This document shows positions 17,485-27,860 of a stretch of DNA of 64,000 nucleotides, one piece after another. Position 1 is the stretch's first letter. Each line of letters starts with the position of its first letter. The notes beneath the pieces were generated by a model. The model was given only the letters and a program-made list of their open reading frames with translations, made no database searches and was not told the origin of the DNA. Both the position numbers and the translations under genes were made by a program. The stretch is from Alphaproteobacteria bacterium (GTDB taxonomy: Bacteria > Pseudomonadota > Alphaproteobacteria > Micropepsales > Micropepsaceae): the NCBI GenBank assembly GCA_017308375.1, contig JAFKEW010000049.1, forward strand, positions 1 to 64,000, written 5' to 3'.

Positions 17485-17967
17485 TCACCCCCGATGATAG
17501 GGGTGGCCCGCCAGAATGGTCAGGGCGCGATAGACCTGTTCCGACAGCATGGCGCGGGCCAGAAGATGCGGCCAGGTTTGCGGCCCGAAAGCCAGGCTGC
17601 GCCCGGCGCGGATTTTCGGCAAAGGCGAAAGCCCGTCCGGCCCGCCAATGACAAAGGCGAGATCGCGCGTGCCGGCATCGCGTAAGGCCGCCAGCATCTC
17701 CGCGAAATCCTCACTCGTCATGCCCTTGCCGCGGGCATCGAGCAGGATGACATGGGCGCCATCCGGCACACGGGCGGCAAGGCGTTCGGCCTCTTCCGCC
17801 ATTCGCGTTTTGAGGTCGTGTTTTTTCGAGACCGGGACTTCTTCCGCCGTCACGGCAGGAAAGCCGAGGCGGCGGCCCATGGCGCGGGCGCGGCCGAGAA
17901 AATCCTCAGCCAGTGCCGCCTCCTGTGTGCCGCGGGCATGGCCCACGGCAAGGATCAACAGGCGCAT
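17485..17967 (-). CDS. rlmH: 23S rRNA pseudouridine-1915 N3-methyltransferase
   Basis: RlmH is a small SPOUT methyltransferase that modifies pseudouridine 1915 of 23S rRNA in helix 69. The 160-residue length is normal. Visible motifs are the start MRLLILAVGHAR, the SAM-binding knot region LAFVIGGPDGLSP (about 104-116) and the characteristic C-terminus YRALTILAGHPYHRG. ATG 17967 is used; an upstream in-frame extension is arginine-rich and not family-like. The start is 5 bases from the rsfS stop, at the end of the conserved obgE-proB-proA-nadD-rsfS-rlmH block. Confidence 0.95.
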   Translation of the reverse strand: MRLLILAVGHARGTQEAALAEDFLGRARAMGRRLGFPAVTAEEVPVSKKHDLKTRMAEEAERLAARVPDGAHVILLDARGKGMTSEDFAEMLAALRDAGTRDLAFVIGGPDGLSPLPKIRAGRSLAFGPQTWPHLLARAMLSEQVYRALTILAGHPYHRG

Positions 17968-17972
17968 TGCTG

Positions 17973-18422
17973 TCAGCGTGCCGCGGCGCGTTCGGGTTCG
18001 GCCACCGACCACATGCCTTCGAGATCGTAGTAGTCGCGCACTTCCTGACGGAAGAGATGCACGATGACATCGCCCGCATCGACCAGAACCCAGTCGCCCT
18101 GTTGCAGGCCATCGATCGGGCGAGTGCCGTAACCGGCTTCCTTCAAGCGCCGCGCCAGATGTTCGGCGGTGGAGGCGACATGGCGCGCCGAACGGCCGGT
18201 GGCGATGACCAGCGCATCGGCCAGCGACGAGCGGCCTTCAAGATCGATCGTGACGATGTCTTCCGCCTTGTCGTCGTCCAGCGATTTGAGGATGCGCGCG
18301 ATCAGCGCCGGATCGGGGGCGTTTGTGGCAATCGCTTTTTTGGAAGGTTTGCGCGGTGCGCGTTTCGCGGGTGCCTTGGCGGCACCGGCCAGCGTGAGAG
18401 CCGGGGTCTTCTTACGGGTCAG
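17973..18422 (-). CDS. rsfS: Ribosomal silencing factor RsfS, apparent CTG start
   Basis: RsfS binds ribosomal protein L14 and blocks subunit joining in starvation. The 149-codon frame contains the family core: KSLDDDKAEDIVTIDLEG, SLADALVIATGRSARHVAS, LQQGDWVLVDAGDVIVHLFR and RDYYDLEGMW, preceded by a Lys/Ala/Pro-rich tail. No ATG, GTG or TTG lies between the in-frame stop (18476-18474) and the conserved core. The best start is CTG 18422, with GGAGG (18434-18430) 7 bases upstream. Alternatively ATG 18436 reads only five codons before TGA; restoring one C in the CC run at 18423-18422 would join it to this frame. Either an unusual start or a one-base sequence error is possible; the gene identity is certain. 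Confidence 0.9.
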   Translation of the reverse strand: MTRKKTPALTLAGAAKAPAKRAPRKPSKKAIATNAPDPALIARILKSLDDDKAEDIVTIDLEGRSSLADALVIATGRSARHVASTAEHLARRLKEAGYGTRPIDGLQQGDWVLVDAGDVIVHLFRQEVRDYYDLEGMWSVAEPERAAAR

Positions 18423-18551
18423 GTTGCGTCCTCCATTGGTCGCATCGAGCGGGAGCGCGGTGCCAGAGAACCATCATCTGAACCTCTGCCTGAACCATTG
18501 CCGGACTGCATGCGAACCGGGCGCGCGCTCCACTGATGCACGATCAACCTA

Positions 18552-19145
18552 TCATGCCGGAATGACGCGCACAAAGAGTTCGGCCTGGCCGCAGCGGCGG
18601 CGAATCTCGGTCGAACTGAGCGGATTGCGCGGCCCGTCGATCAGGGCAATCGCGGGTGGCGGCGTGTGGACGAGGCGGCGCGGATCGCGCACCCGGGTGG
18701 GCGCGAACCAGGCGGCGGCGCGGCTGTTCACCCCGGCCAGCACACTGCCGGGGCGGGCGATCACCGCAATCGGAACCTGGCGCGCAATGTCGCGCCAGCG
18801 TTTCCAACGGTGAAAACTTTCCAGACTGTCGCTGCCCATCAGCCAGACGAAATCGACCGTAGAAAAGCGGTGTTTCAGTTTTGTCAGCGTGTCGATGGTG
18901 TAGCGGGTGCCAAGGCTGCGTTCGATATCCATCACCACAAAGCGCGGATCGGTCGCCGCAAGGCCGCGCGCGAAATCGAGCCGGCGCGGCAGTGGCGCCA
19001 TGCCGAAACTGGGCTTCAGCGGATTCTGCGGCGCGACTAGCCACCAGACATAATCAAGCCCCAGGCGCTTCTTCGCCATCAGGCTGATATGCAGATGGCC
19101 CTCATGCGCCGGATTGAACGAGCCGCCCAGAAGCCCGATCTTCAT
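18552..19145 (-). CDS. nadD: Nicotinate-nucleotide adenylyltransferase
   Basis: NadD adenylates nicotinate mononucleotide in NAD synthesis. The 198-residue protein opens with the nucleotidyltransferase signature GLLGGSFNPAHEGHLHIS, whose HxGH motif (HEGH, 14-17) binds ATP phosphates. The later segments WLMGSDSL (about 101-108) and NPLSSTEIRRR near the C-terminus form the second signature (ISSTxIR-type). ATG 19145 is chosen; upstream in-frame sequence is out-of-frame proA and non-homologous. It sits 53 bases after proA and upstream of rsfS, the usual order. Confidence 0.95.
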   Translation of the reverse strand: MKIGLLGGSFNPAHEGHLHISLMAKKRLGLDYVWWLVAPQNPLKPSFGMAPLPRRLDFARGLAATDPRFVVMDIERSLGTRYTIDTLTKLKHRFSTVDFVWLMGSDSLESFHRWKRWRDIARQVPIAVIARPGSVLAGVNSRAAAWFAPTRVRDPRRLVHTPPPAIALIDGPRNPLSSTEIRRRCGQAELFVRVIPA

Positions 19146-19198
19146 GCCCGGTGCCAAAGGGCCCGGCGGCCGGATCCAGTTATAGGGCTGGCGGCGCG

Positions 19199-20482
19199 TC
19201 ACGGCCGGATTTGCCCGCTGCCCCTGACGACATATTTGAAGGTGGTGAGCTGTTCGACGCCGACCGGCCCGCGCGCATGCAGTTTGCCGGTGCCGATGCC
19301 GATTTCCGCGCCCATGCCGAATTCGCCGCCATCGGCAAACTGGGTCGAGGCGTTCCACAACACGATGGCGGAATCGAGGGCTGCGAGAAAGCGTTCCGCC
19401 GTGGCTTTGTCGGCGGTCACGATACTGTCGGTATGTTGTGAGCCGTAAGTTTCGATGTGGTGGAGCGCATCTTCCACCCCGCCGACGGTTTTGACCGCGA
19501 TCACGGCATCGAGATATTCGGTGCGCCAGTCTTCCTCGGTCGCGGGACGGGCGGCCGGAAAGAGGGCGCACACATTTTCATCGCCGCGGATTTCGCAACC
19601 GGCCCTGGCCAGATCTTCGAAGATGGAGCGGCCGAGCGACGGCAGCACACTTTTGTCGATCAGCAATGTCTCGGCCGCGCCGCAGATGGAGGTGCGGCGC
19701 ATCTTGGCATTGAGCACGATGGCGCGCGCCATTTCCGCATCCGCCTTTTCATGCACATAGACATGACAGAGCCCTTCGAGATGGGCGAGCACGGGCACGC
19801 GCGCTTCGGCCATCACGCGGCCGGTGAGGCCCTTGCCGCCGCGCGGAATGATGAGATCGATGGTGCCGCCGAGCCCCTCCAGCATCATGCCGACCGCGGC
19901 GCGATCCGCCGTCGGCACGCGCTGGATTGCGGTTTCGGGCAGGCCCGCTTCGCGCAGGCCATGACAAAGCGTGGCATGAATGGCAGCGGAGGAATGGGTG
20001 GAATCCGAGCCGCCGCGCAGGATGGAAGCATTGCCCGCCTTCAGCGCCAGCGCACCGGCATCCGCCGTCACATTGGGGCGGCTTTCGTAAATGATACCGA
20101 TGACGCCGATGGGGGTGGCGACACGGGAAATGTCGAGCCCGTTCGGCCGTTGCCAGCGGGCAAGTTCACGGCCCACCGGATCGGGCAGCGCGGCCACATC
20201 CTCAAGCCCCTTGGCGATCGCTTCGATCCGCGCGGGATCGAGTTTCAGGCGATCCACCATACTGTCCTTCATGCCGGAGGCCCGGGCGGCGGAAAGATCG
20301 TCCGCATTGGCGGCCAGAATGGCGGCAACCGTGGCGCGGATCTGTTTGGCGGCCGCGGTCAGCGCGCGATTGCGCGCCGCCGCCGGTGCATCGGCCAGCG
20401 CGCGCGCGGCCAGCCGGGCGGCACGGCCGATGGCGAGCATTTCGGTATTCAGCGTTTCGCTTTCGCCGGTGCGGATATTCAT
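19199..20482 (-). CDS. proA: Gamma-glutamyl phosphate reductase
   Basis: ProA reduces gamma-glutamyl phosphate to glutamate-5-semialdehyde with NADPH, the second step of proline synthesis. The 427-residue protein has the aldehyde-dehydrogenase fold, with [18 protein letters not shown] (about 122-139), the glycine-rich stretch [13 protein letters not shown], and the catalytic Cys in [13 protein letters not shown]. The start at 20482 lies 3 bases from the proB stop, so proB and proA are almost certainly co-translated. The C-terminus ([20 protein letters not shown]) is intact. Confidence 0.96.
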   Translation of the reverse strand: MNIRTGESETLNTEMLAIGRAARLAARALADAPAAARNRALTAAAKQIRATVAAILAANADDLSAARASGMKDSMVDRLKLDPARIEAIAKGLEDVAALPDPVGRELARWQRPNGLDISRVATPIGVIGIIYESRPNVTADAGALALKAGNASILRGGSDSTHSSAAIHATLCHGLREAGLPETAIQRVPTADRAAVGMMLEGLGGTIDLIIPRGGKGLTGRVMAEARVPVLAHLEGLCHVYVHEKADAEMARAIVLNAKMRRTSICGAAETLLIDKSVLPSLGRSIFEDLARAGCEIRGDENVCALFPAARPATEEDWRTEYLDAVIAVKTVGGVEDALHHIETYGSQHTDSIVTADKATAERFLAALDSAIVLWNASTQFADGGEFGMGAEIGIGTGKLHARGPVGVEQLTTFKYVVRGSGQIRP

Positions 20483-20485
20483 GGC

Positions 20486-22740
<2,255 letters not shown>

Positions 22741-22789
22741 TCAGACGCGGGCCATAAATCCGGCGTCAGCGGACGGATGGTCAATCTGG

Positions 22790-23350
22790 TCATGCAGCGC
22801 CTGCAAATTTTCTGGTGCGCCCGAAATTCTCTCGCGCCAGCGTGACATTGTGGCAATAGACTGCGTGGCCGCGCGCAAGGCAATCGCGCGGTTCGACACC
22901 GGCCGCCACCGCGCCCAGCTTGGCCAGCACCCGGCCCGATGCGGGATTGTCATAGAACCGCCCGGCCACGATGCGCGTCGCCTTCAGATTGTAGAAGGCA
23001 AAGCCTGCCACGCGGCGCGCCGCCTCGGTCGCGAAGCCCTGCCCCCAATACGGCCTGCCGAGCCAGTAGCCCAGTTCGAACACGCCATCCCTGAGCGAGA
23101 GGCCGATGCTGCCGATATGCATCTCACCCGCCTTGCGCAGGATCGAAAAGCGAAAGGCGGTGCCGGCCGCGTGGGCCTCGATCGAACTGCGGAGAAAATC
23201 TTCCGCATGGGCGCGGGTGAAAGGATGCGGCACACGCGCGAGATTCTTGGCGACATCGAAATCGCCCAGGAGGACGACGGTCGACGGGATGTCGGCCTCC
23301 TCCGGCGGGCGCAAGAGCAATCTTTCCGTTTCCAGTCTGCAACAAGACAT
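22790..23350 (-). CDS. GNAT-family N-acetyltransferase (RimJ/RimL-like)
   Basis: A 186-residue acetyltransferase of the RimJ/RimL type, which transfers acetyl groups from acetyl-CoA to protein or small-molecule amines. Visible family features are the N-terminal LETERLLLRPPEEADIP, GSIGLSLRDG, LGYWLGRPYWGQGFATEA (the V-motif plus the acetyl-CoA P-loop WGQGFATEA) and the late NPASGRVLAKLG. GGAGGG precedes ATG 23350. It sits between rpmA and obgE but has a terminator just upstream, so it probably has its own promoter. Substrate unknown. Confidence 0.88.
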   Translation of the reverse strand: MSCCRLETERLLLRPPEEADIPSTVVLLGDFDVAKNLARVPHPFTRAHAEDFLRSSIEAHAAGTAFRFSILRKAGEMHIGSIGLSLRDGVFELGYWLGRPYWGQGFATEAARRVAGFAFYNLKATRIVAGRFYDNPASGRVLAKLGAVAAGVEPRDCLARGHAVYCHNVTLARENFGRTRKFAGAA

Positions 23351-23375
23351 GACAATTCCCTCCATGCGAGGGAAC

Positions 23376-23403
23376 AAAAAAGGGAGATGGCGGACCATCT
23401 CCC
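23376..23403 (-). terminator. Terminator of the rplU-rpmA transcript
   Basis: On the minus strand a perfect 9-bp stem (23403-23395 with 23390-23382), a TCCG loop and a six-T run follow 48 bases after the rpmA stop. Confidence 0.93.
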
Positions 23404-23451
23404 TCGCCTCAATGGGCCGCCAATTCGTGGCGGCCTGTGTCTTCGTGCCGC

Positions 23452-23733
23452 CTATTCTGCCGCCGTCGCCGCCGGAATCGCATCCGCGAGCACCGATACG
23501 AAGGTGCGACGCTTGAAGCCGGTTTTGAACGCAACCTGACCGTCACGGGTGGCGAACAGCGTATGGTCCTTGCCCATGCCGACGCCTTCACCCGGATAGA
23601 ATTTGGTGCCGCGCTGGCGCACGATCACATTGCCCGCGGCAATGGCTTCACCGCCGAACTTCTTCACGCCGAGGCGTTGACCCGCCGAGTCGCGCCCATT
23701 GCGCGAGGAGCCGCCTGCTTTCTTGTGCGCCAT
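23452..23733 (-). CDS. rpmA: 50S ribosomal protein L27
   Basis: L27 is a ribosomal large-subunit protein whose N-terminal tail reaches the peptidyl-transferase centre. The 93-residue product has the standard sequence blocks [39 protein letters not shown] and [10 protein letters not shown]. There is no N-terminal extension of the Firmicutes prepeptide type. It lies 12 bases after rplU and shares its promoter; a strong terminator follows. Confidence 0.98.
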   Translation of the reverse strand: MAHKKAGGSSRNGRDSAGQRLGVKKFGGEAIAAGNVIVRQRGTKFYPGEGVGMGKDHTLFATRDGQVAFKTGFKRRTFVSVLADAIPAATAAE

Positions 23734-23745
23734 CTCGTTCTACCT

Positions 23746-24057
23746 TTAACCCGCGTTGATGCCGGTGATCTTGATCTTCGTGAAGTGCGCGCGGCCGCCA
23801 CGCTTCCGGTGCGTGTTCTTGCGCCGCTTCTTCTTGAAGGCGACCACCTTGGGGCCACGGCCCTGTTCGAGGATCTCGGCTTCGACCGACGCACCGGCGA
23901 CCAGGGGGGCGCCCGTTTTGATGGCATCGCCACCCAGAACCAGCACTTCAGCCAGCGTCAATTTCGCGCCCACATCGCCAGCGACGCGATCGATGGACAG
24001 AACCTCGTCCTGGACGACCTTATATTGCTTTCCGCTGGCGCGAATGACCGCGAACAT
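23746..24057 (-). CDS. rplU: 50S ribosomal protein L21
   Basis: L21 binds 23S rRNA in the large subunit. The 103-residue protein begins MFAVIRASGKQYKV, has VLVLGGDAIKTGAP in the middle and the basic signature FKKKRRKNTHRKRGGRA before the C-terminus. ATG 24057 is used; a TTG two codons upstream is unlikely. AAGGA lies 9 bases upstream. A good promoter is visible at 24119-24146, and rpmA follows 12 bases downstream in the usual L21-L27 operon. Confidence 0.98.
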   Translation of the reverse strand: MFAVIRASGKQYKVVQDEVLSIDRVAGDVGAKLTLAEVLVLGGDAIKTGAPLVAGASVEAEILEQGRGPKVVAFKKKRRKNTHRKRGGRAHFTKIKITGINAG

Positions 24058-24118
24058 TGCCAAAATCCTTCAAAATCCATTGCTTCCGCCGAAACCGGAG
24101 GCTTCGCGGGAGCGGCGC

Positions 24119-24146
24119 AATATAGTCAGGAGAGGACCCCGGTCAA
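24119..24146 (-). promoter_or_regulatory. Promoter of rplU-rpmA
   Basis: On the minus strand TTGACC (24146-24141), a 16-base spacer and TATATT (24124-24119) give a near-consensus sigma70 promoter, about 60 bases before the rplU ATG. Confidence 0.75.
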
Positions 24147-24243
24147 GCGGCATTTCGCGGGCGCCACGACCGGCCTTGCGGGGCAACGGATCGTGGGCCG
24201 CCCCGTTACTCTTTCGGGCCCTCCCCGAAAGGATCATCCCTGT

Positions 24244-25275
24244 ATGTGTAGCGTTATGCGTAAAGCCGCTTATCCCCTTGCCCTTGTCTGGTTGGTTTTT
24301 CTGGCTGCGCCAGTGCTGGCCAATGGAGACAGTGGAAACATCCAGCGCCCCGCCGATTGGGAACAGGGCGGCACCTTCAACATCCTGTTCGAGAACGACC
24401 TCTTTTTCGACACCGACCGCGACTACACCAACGGGGTGCAGCTTTCCTACACCACGCCGCCGGACCGCAATCTGGGCTGGGCAGTCGACCTCGCCCGCAT
24501 GCTGCCGTTCTTCCCGCAGGACGGCGAGGTGCGCACCAGCTACTCCATCGGCCAGAACATCTACACGCCGAGCGACATCACAGTGGCGAACCCGCCGCTG
24601 ACCTCGCGGCCCTACGCCGGATTTCTCTATGGCGCCATCGGCCTGATCGCCGATACGGGCACTGAGCTTGACCAGTTGCAGGTTCAATTGGGCGTGGTGG
24701 GGCCAGCATCGCTGGCCAAGGAATCGCAGACCTTCGTGCATCGCATCATCCGCGACCGCAAACCGATGGGCTGGCATTACCAGTTGCGTGACGAGCCGGC
24801 ACTTCTGATCACCTATGACCACACGATGAAAGTGCTGCCGCGGTTCGACGTACTGGGCTTCACCGCCGATATCGAACCGCATTACGGCGCGGCCATCGGC
24901 AATGTGTACGATTATATCAATGTCGGCGCGATGGCGCGCATCGGCTTCAACATGGCCGATGATTACGGGCCGCCGCGCATCGAACCCGCGCTGCCGGGAT
25001 CGAATTTCTTCGAATCCAATGGCGGCATCGGCGCCTATATTTTTGCCGGTGTCGACGGGCGCGCCATCGGCCACAACATCTTTCTGGACGGCAACAGCTT
25101 TACCACCAGCCGCAGCGTGCAGCGCCTGCCCTTTGTCGGCGACGCGACCATCGGGGCTGCGATCACGGTGGAAGGAATGCGGCTGGCCTTCAGCCACGTG
25201 TTCCGCACCCGCGAATACCGCACGCAACCGGGCGGCGATCAGTTCGGCTCAGTCAGCCTGACCTTTCGCTTCTAG
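24244..25275 (+). CDS. LpxR-like (DUF2219) outer-membrane lipid A deacylase family protein
   Basis: A 343-residue predicted outer-membrane beta-barrel with a signal peptide (1-26, cleavage after VLA). LpxR enzymes remove the 3'-acyloxyacyl chain of lipid A on the cell surface. Residues matching the LpxR active site are present: N51 and D52 in FENDLF, T62 in DYTNG, and H166 in TFVHRI, plus the conserved GWHYQLRDEP segment (176-185) and a C-terminal Phe. ATG 24244 has AAGGA about 10 bases upstream. It is a single gene after the divergent rplU. A lipid A-modifying role is by homology only. Confidence 0.85.
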   Translation: MCSVMRKAAYPLALVWLVFLAAPVLANGDSGNIQRPADWEQGGTFNILFENDLFFDTDRDYTNGVQLSYTTPPDRNLGWAVDLARMLPFFPQDGEVRTSYSIGQNIYTPSDITVANPPLTSRPYAGFLYGAIGLIADTGTELDQLQVQLGVVGPASLAKESQTFVHRIIRDRKPMGWHYQLRDEPALLITYDHTMKVLPRFDVLGFTADIEPHYGAAIGNVYDYINVGAMARIGFNMADDYGPPRIEPALPGSNFFESNGGIGAYIFAGVDGRAIGHNIFLDGNSFTTSRSVQRLPFVGDATIGAAITVEGMRLAFSHVFRTREYRTQPGGDQFGSVSLTFRF

Positions 25276-25324
25276 AGTCTTACCTTATCGCAATTCCGGA
25301 CGCGGTTGGTAGCGCCAGCGTGTC

Positions 25325-25352
25325 AACCGCTTCACACTTTCCCTGGAATTTG
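25325..25352 (+). repeat. Short copy of the AAAGTGTGAAGCGGTT repeat core
   Basis: AACCGCTTCACACTTTCCCTGG is the reverse complement of the core of the dispersed repeat seen at 2463-2572. It overlaps the 3' end of the next gene region on the minus strand. Confidence 0.5.
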
Positions 25353-25883
25353 CTCCAGACGGCGACGCCAGAACAGACCGACAAGCCCGGCAAGCGCGAG
25401 CACGAAACCGATAAAGATGCAGAGCCATTTGGCGCTGGAGAATGTGGCCGCCAACGCCGCGATGCCATCCGACGGCCCGCGCATCAGCATCAATGCTTCC
25501 AGCGCGTTCTCACCCACATCGAGGAGCGCGCCCAGAAGCGGAATGAAGGCCGCGATCAGCAGGGCCACACGCAACGCATTCGGCCGGGGCGCAAAACTTT
25601 CCCGCGCGCTGCGGGCGGCATAATAGAAGGCAAAGCCGTAAAGCGGCATGAAGAGATAATCGAAGCCGAGACTTAATCCCGCCATGAAGGCGCGGCCCGG
25701 CGTGGCCCAGGCAAGCGCAATGGTCTGCACCGCCGCCGCGGTTGACGCCCGCTGCAGATCGAGCGCGCCAAAGCCCGTGATGCGCTTCAGCCGTGTATCG
25801 ATCACGGCCAGCACAGCGAAAGCGGCGAGCGCCGCAATACTTAAGATCGCCCAGCGCCGATTGATCATATACCGTGTCAGCAT
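25332..25883 (-). CDS. Predicted four-helix membrane protein of unknown function
   Basis: A 183-residue integral membrane protein with hydrophobic segments at about 12-28, 65-88 (with FDYLFMPLYG), 103-122 and 150-172. It ends in a basic RRRLEQ tail on the presumed cytoplasmic side. ATG 25883 is preferred because GGGGGTG lies just upstream; a longer start at 25919 would add 12 residues. The last codons overlap a short dispersed repeat. No family recognised. It is a monocistronic gene between LpxR-like (convergent) and a small DUF gene. Confidence 0.65.
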   Translation of the reverse strand: MLTRYMINRRWAILSIAALAAFAVLAVIDTRLKRITGFGALDLQRASTAAAVQTIALAWATPGRAFMAGLSLGFDYLFMPLYGFAFYYAARSARESFAPRPNALRVALLIAAFIPLLGALLDVGENALEALMLMRGPSDGIAALAATFSSAKWLCIFIGFVLALAGLVGLFWRRRLEQIPGKV

Positions 25884-25962
25884 CCGCACCCCCCGATGGA
25901 TGGGCGATGCTAACCGCAAAAGAACAGGACTGCCTAGCGCAGTTGCCTTTAATGGAACCGCT

Positions 25963-26154
25963 CTAATTCAGCGTCCGCGGATTGAGCCGCTCATAGATCA
26001 TTGTCTCACCGCGCCAGATTTCCAGCCGGCGATGCGCGATGTCAGGCAGGGAAGCCGCGAACTTCATCGCAGCTTCGTCATTGCGGCACAGCGCCTGCAT
26101 AAGACAGGCAAGAGATTGATCCGGATTCAGATAGTGAAATTGATAGGAAGACAT
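25963..26154 (-). CDS. Small conserved hypothetical protein (63 aa)
   Basis: A 63-residue protein of the short alphaproteobacterial type that begins with an aromatic beta strand (SSYQFHYLNPDQ) followed by a helix with NDEAAMKFA and a final RRLEIWRGETMIYER strand. The pattern Y-x-F ... D-E-A-A ... E-x-W-x-G is typical of small stand-alone domains frequent in Rhizobiales-like genomes. GGGAG is 8 bases upstream of ATG 26154. Function unknown. Confidence 0.6.
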   Translation of the reverse strand: MSSYQFHYLNPDQSLACLMQALCRNDEAAMKFAASLPDIAHRRLEIWRGETMIYERLNPRTLN

Positions 26155-26388
26155 TGCACGGCTCCCTCGCAAATCGATCAGGCGGGAGCGCCTGGACGGT
26201 CCTGCCGCCATCCACGCCCGATATTTCTTACCAATAATCGGACTGACCATGATGGAAGTGTGTGGCAATCACGCGGCATTGTCGAGGCAGAAGCCATGAT
26301 TTGCGCCGTGAGCAGACAATCGCTTGAATCCGCTTGACAGAAATTGGTCCCTGCCCGGAAGGATGTGGCGTGAGTGTGACGGCAGACC

Positions 26389-27009
26389 ATGCGCAAACCG
26401 CTGAACGTGATCGCCAATTTTCATTGGATCGTGCCGGGTGAAGCCGCCCGCAGCGCGCAGCCGCTGGCCGTGACGTGGCGGCGCCTTCTGACCACAAACG
26501 GCATTCGCGCCATCGTCAATCTGCGCGGCCCCAATCCGCGTTACAGCTGGTGGCGCAACGAGAGAGAGGTATGTGCGGCGCTCGGCATACAGCATCTGGA
26601 TGTGACACTGGATTCCCGCAAGCTGCCGACGCGGGCCATGCTGGCCGGACTGTTCGATGCCTTCGATCGCGCACCACGGCCGCTTCTGATCAAATGCTCC
26701 GGCGGGCAGGACCGCAGCAGTCTTGCAGCAGCACTTTATCTGATCCAGCGCGATGGCTGGCCCGCCTATGACCACGCGATGGCACAATTCGCGCGCTGGC
26801 CTTATCTGCATTTTCCCAAGGCGCAGCAACGCTGGCTGCGGCCGTTCCTGCAATTCGCCAAGGCGGAAGCAGGGGCGCGCCCGGTTGCGGCATGGGCGCG
26901 GGAAAGCTATTCCCCCGAAAGCCTTGCCGCATGGCTGGATGGCCAAGGGCAGCGCCATTTCTATCGTGAGATCTTCACCAAGGCCGAAGCGAGCCGCTGG
27001 CAATGGTAA
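26389..27009 (+). CDS. Tyrosine/dual-specificity phosphatase-like protein
   Basis: A 206-residue cytoplasmic protein of the cysteine-based phosphatase fold. The CX5R catalytic loop is KCSGGQDRS with C103 and R109; NLRGPNP (44-50) is the upstream substrate-loop equivalent, as in DSP-like tyrosine phosphatases. The usual HC is KC here, which is seen in some bacterial relatives. Its 3' end overlaps the alkB ATG by 7 bases, so the two are coupled. Substrate unknown; the C-terminal third (about 140-206) has no recognised domain. Confidence 0.8.
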   Translation: MRKPLNVIANFHWIVPGEAARSAQPLAVTWRRLLTTNGIRAIVNLRGPNPRYSWWRNEREVCAALGIQHLDVTLDSRKLPTRAMLAGLFDAFDRAPRPLLIKCSGGQDRSSLAAALYLIQRDGWPAYDHAMAQFARWPYLHFPKAQQRWLRPFLQFAKAEAGARPVAAWARESYSPESLAAWLDGQGQRHFYREIFTKAEASRWQW

Positions 27010-27626
27010 GGCTGGAGCCGGGGCCCGGCATCGTGCTGTGGCGCGAGCGGCTGGACCGGGCGGCACAGACGGCCTTGGTGGCGGCCGTGCGGGCACTGGT
27101 GGCGGAAGCCCCGTTCTATCGCCCGCAAATGCCGAAAAGCGGTGCACCGTTTTCGGTCGAAGAAACCAATTTCGGCCCATTGGGCTGGCTTTCCGAACCC
27201 GGCGGCTATCGCTATGGCGCCACCCATCCGGTGACGGGCAAGCCATGGCCCGCAATGCCGCCAGCCTTGCTGGCGCTGTGGCAGGCAGTGGCGGATTACC
27301 CGCACGAACCCGAATGCTGCCTGGTCAACCTCTATCGCGGGGAGGCACGCATGGGCCTGCACCAGGACCGCGATGAAGAAGCGCTGGAGGCGCCGGTGGT
27401 TTCGCTCTCCCTCGGCGACAATGCCCGCTTCCGCATCGGCGGCACCACGCGCAAAGGGCCGACACAGAGCTTTCTGCTTCAGTCCGGCGATGTGCTGCGC
27501 TTCGGCGGGCCGGCGCGGCTGGCCTTTCACGGCATCGACAAGGTTGTGGCCGGCAGCTCCACCCTTATTCCCGGTGGCGGGCGCATCAACCTGACGCTCC
27601 GCCGCGTTACGCGGCCGGCCGCATAG
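27003..27626 (+). CDS. alkB: AlkB-type 2-oxoglutarate/Fe(II) DNA dioxygenase
   Basis: AlkB reverses 1-methyladenine and 3-methylcytosine lesions by oxidative demethylation. The 207-residue protein has the iron ligands H120 and D122 (GLHQDRDE) and H176 (AFHGID), the 2-oxoglutarate-binding R194 and R200 (GRINLTLRR), and the family block CLVNLYRGEARMGLHQDRDE. The length matches E. coli AlkB (216). It overlaps the phosphatase-like gene by 7 bases and is followed by a repeat and a small-RNA locus on the other strand. Confidence 0.93.
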   Translation: MVRLEPGPGIVLWRERLDRAAQTALVAAVRALVAEAPFYRPQMPKSGAPFSVEETNFGPLGWLSEPGGYRYGATHPVTGKPWPAMPPALLALWQAVADYPHEPECCLVNLYRGEARMGLHQDRDEEALEAPVVSLSLGDNARFRIGGTTRKGPTQSFLLQSGDVLRFGGPARLAFHGIDKVVAGSSTLIPGGGRINLTLRRVTRPAA

Positions 27627-27670
27627 CAACGGATATTGGACCGGCTCCTGTTTCGTCTGTCGCGCAATTT

Positions 27671-27709
27671 ATCGGAAAACCGCTTCACACTTTTCCGATT
27701 GCGCTCCAA
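27671..27709 (-). repeat. Short copy of the GAAAAGTGTGAAGCGGTTTTCC repeat
   Basis: On the minus strand GGAGCGCAATCGGAAAAGTG followed by TGAAGCGGTTTTCCGAT. It matches the core of the 2463-2572 element and can fold as AATCGGAAAA...TTTTCCGAT. It lies immediately downstream of the small-RNA candidate terminator. Confidence 0.65.
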
Positions 27710-27710
27710 C

Positions 27711-27745
27711 AAAAAAGCGCCCGATCAGGGGGGCTGACCGGGCGC
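27711..27745 (-). terminator. Terminator of the small-RNA candidate
   Basis: On the minus strand a 12-bp stem (27745-27734 with 27728-27717, one G-U pair), a C5 loop and a T6 run. Confidence 0.88.
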
Positions 27746-27860
27746 CGTGTGCGCTTTACCGCACCAGGTACCGGGAGGGGATGACCGGTACCCATCGAAG
27801 AATGGCCTTCCGGCGTGCGAGCGGGGGGGGCAGTGCCTGCCGGATGAACGCATCCCTCGA
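27711..27860 (-). ncRNA. Candidate small regulatory RNA with several hairpins
   Basis: About 150 bases on the minus strand that contain at least five local hairpins and end in an excellent intrinsic terminator. In RNA order: GGATG-CGTT-CATCC, GGCAG-GCA-CTGCC, CCAT-TCTTCG-ATGG, GGTACCGG-loop-CCGGTACC (27792-27785 with 27774-27767; loop TCATCCCCTC), GTGCG-GTAAAG-CGCAC, then the terminator. The loop of the fourth hairpin holds CCCCTC next to CCC, an anti-Shine-Dalgarno-like motif as in the cuckoo/alpha-r15 sRNAs. A TTGAAA (27894-27889), 17-base spacer and TAGGTT (27871-27866) could be its promoter. No open reading frame fits. Identity with a known Rfam family is unproven. Confidence 0.55.

Noticed and set aside
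18419..18436. ATG-started mini-ORF as the real rsfS start
   Set aside because: It ends after five codons unless a base is added, and it lacks a ribosome binding site; kept only as part of the start-codon question.
26334..26364. TTGACA as a promoter for the phosphatase-like gene
   Set aside because: No acceptable -10 hexamer at 16-18 bases downstream.
27711..27860. Signal recognition particle RNA
   Set aside because: It lacks the conserved GGAAGG/AGCA apical loop arrangement; the hairpin layout is different.
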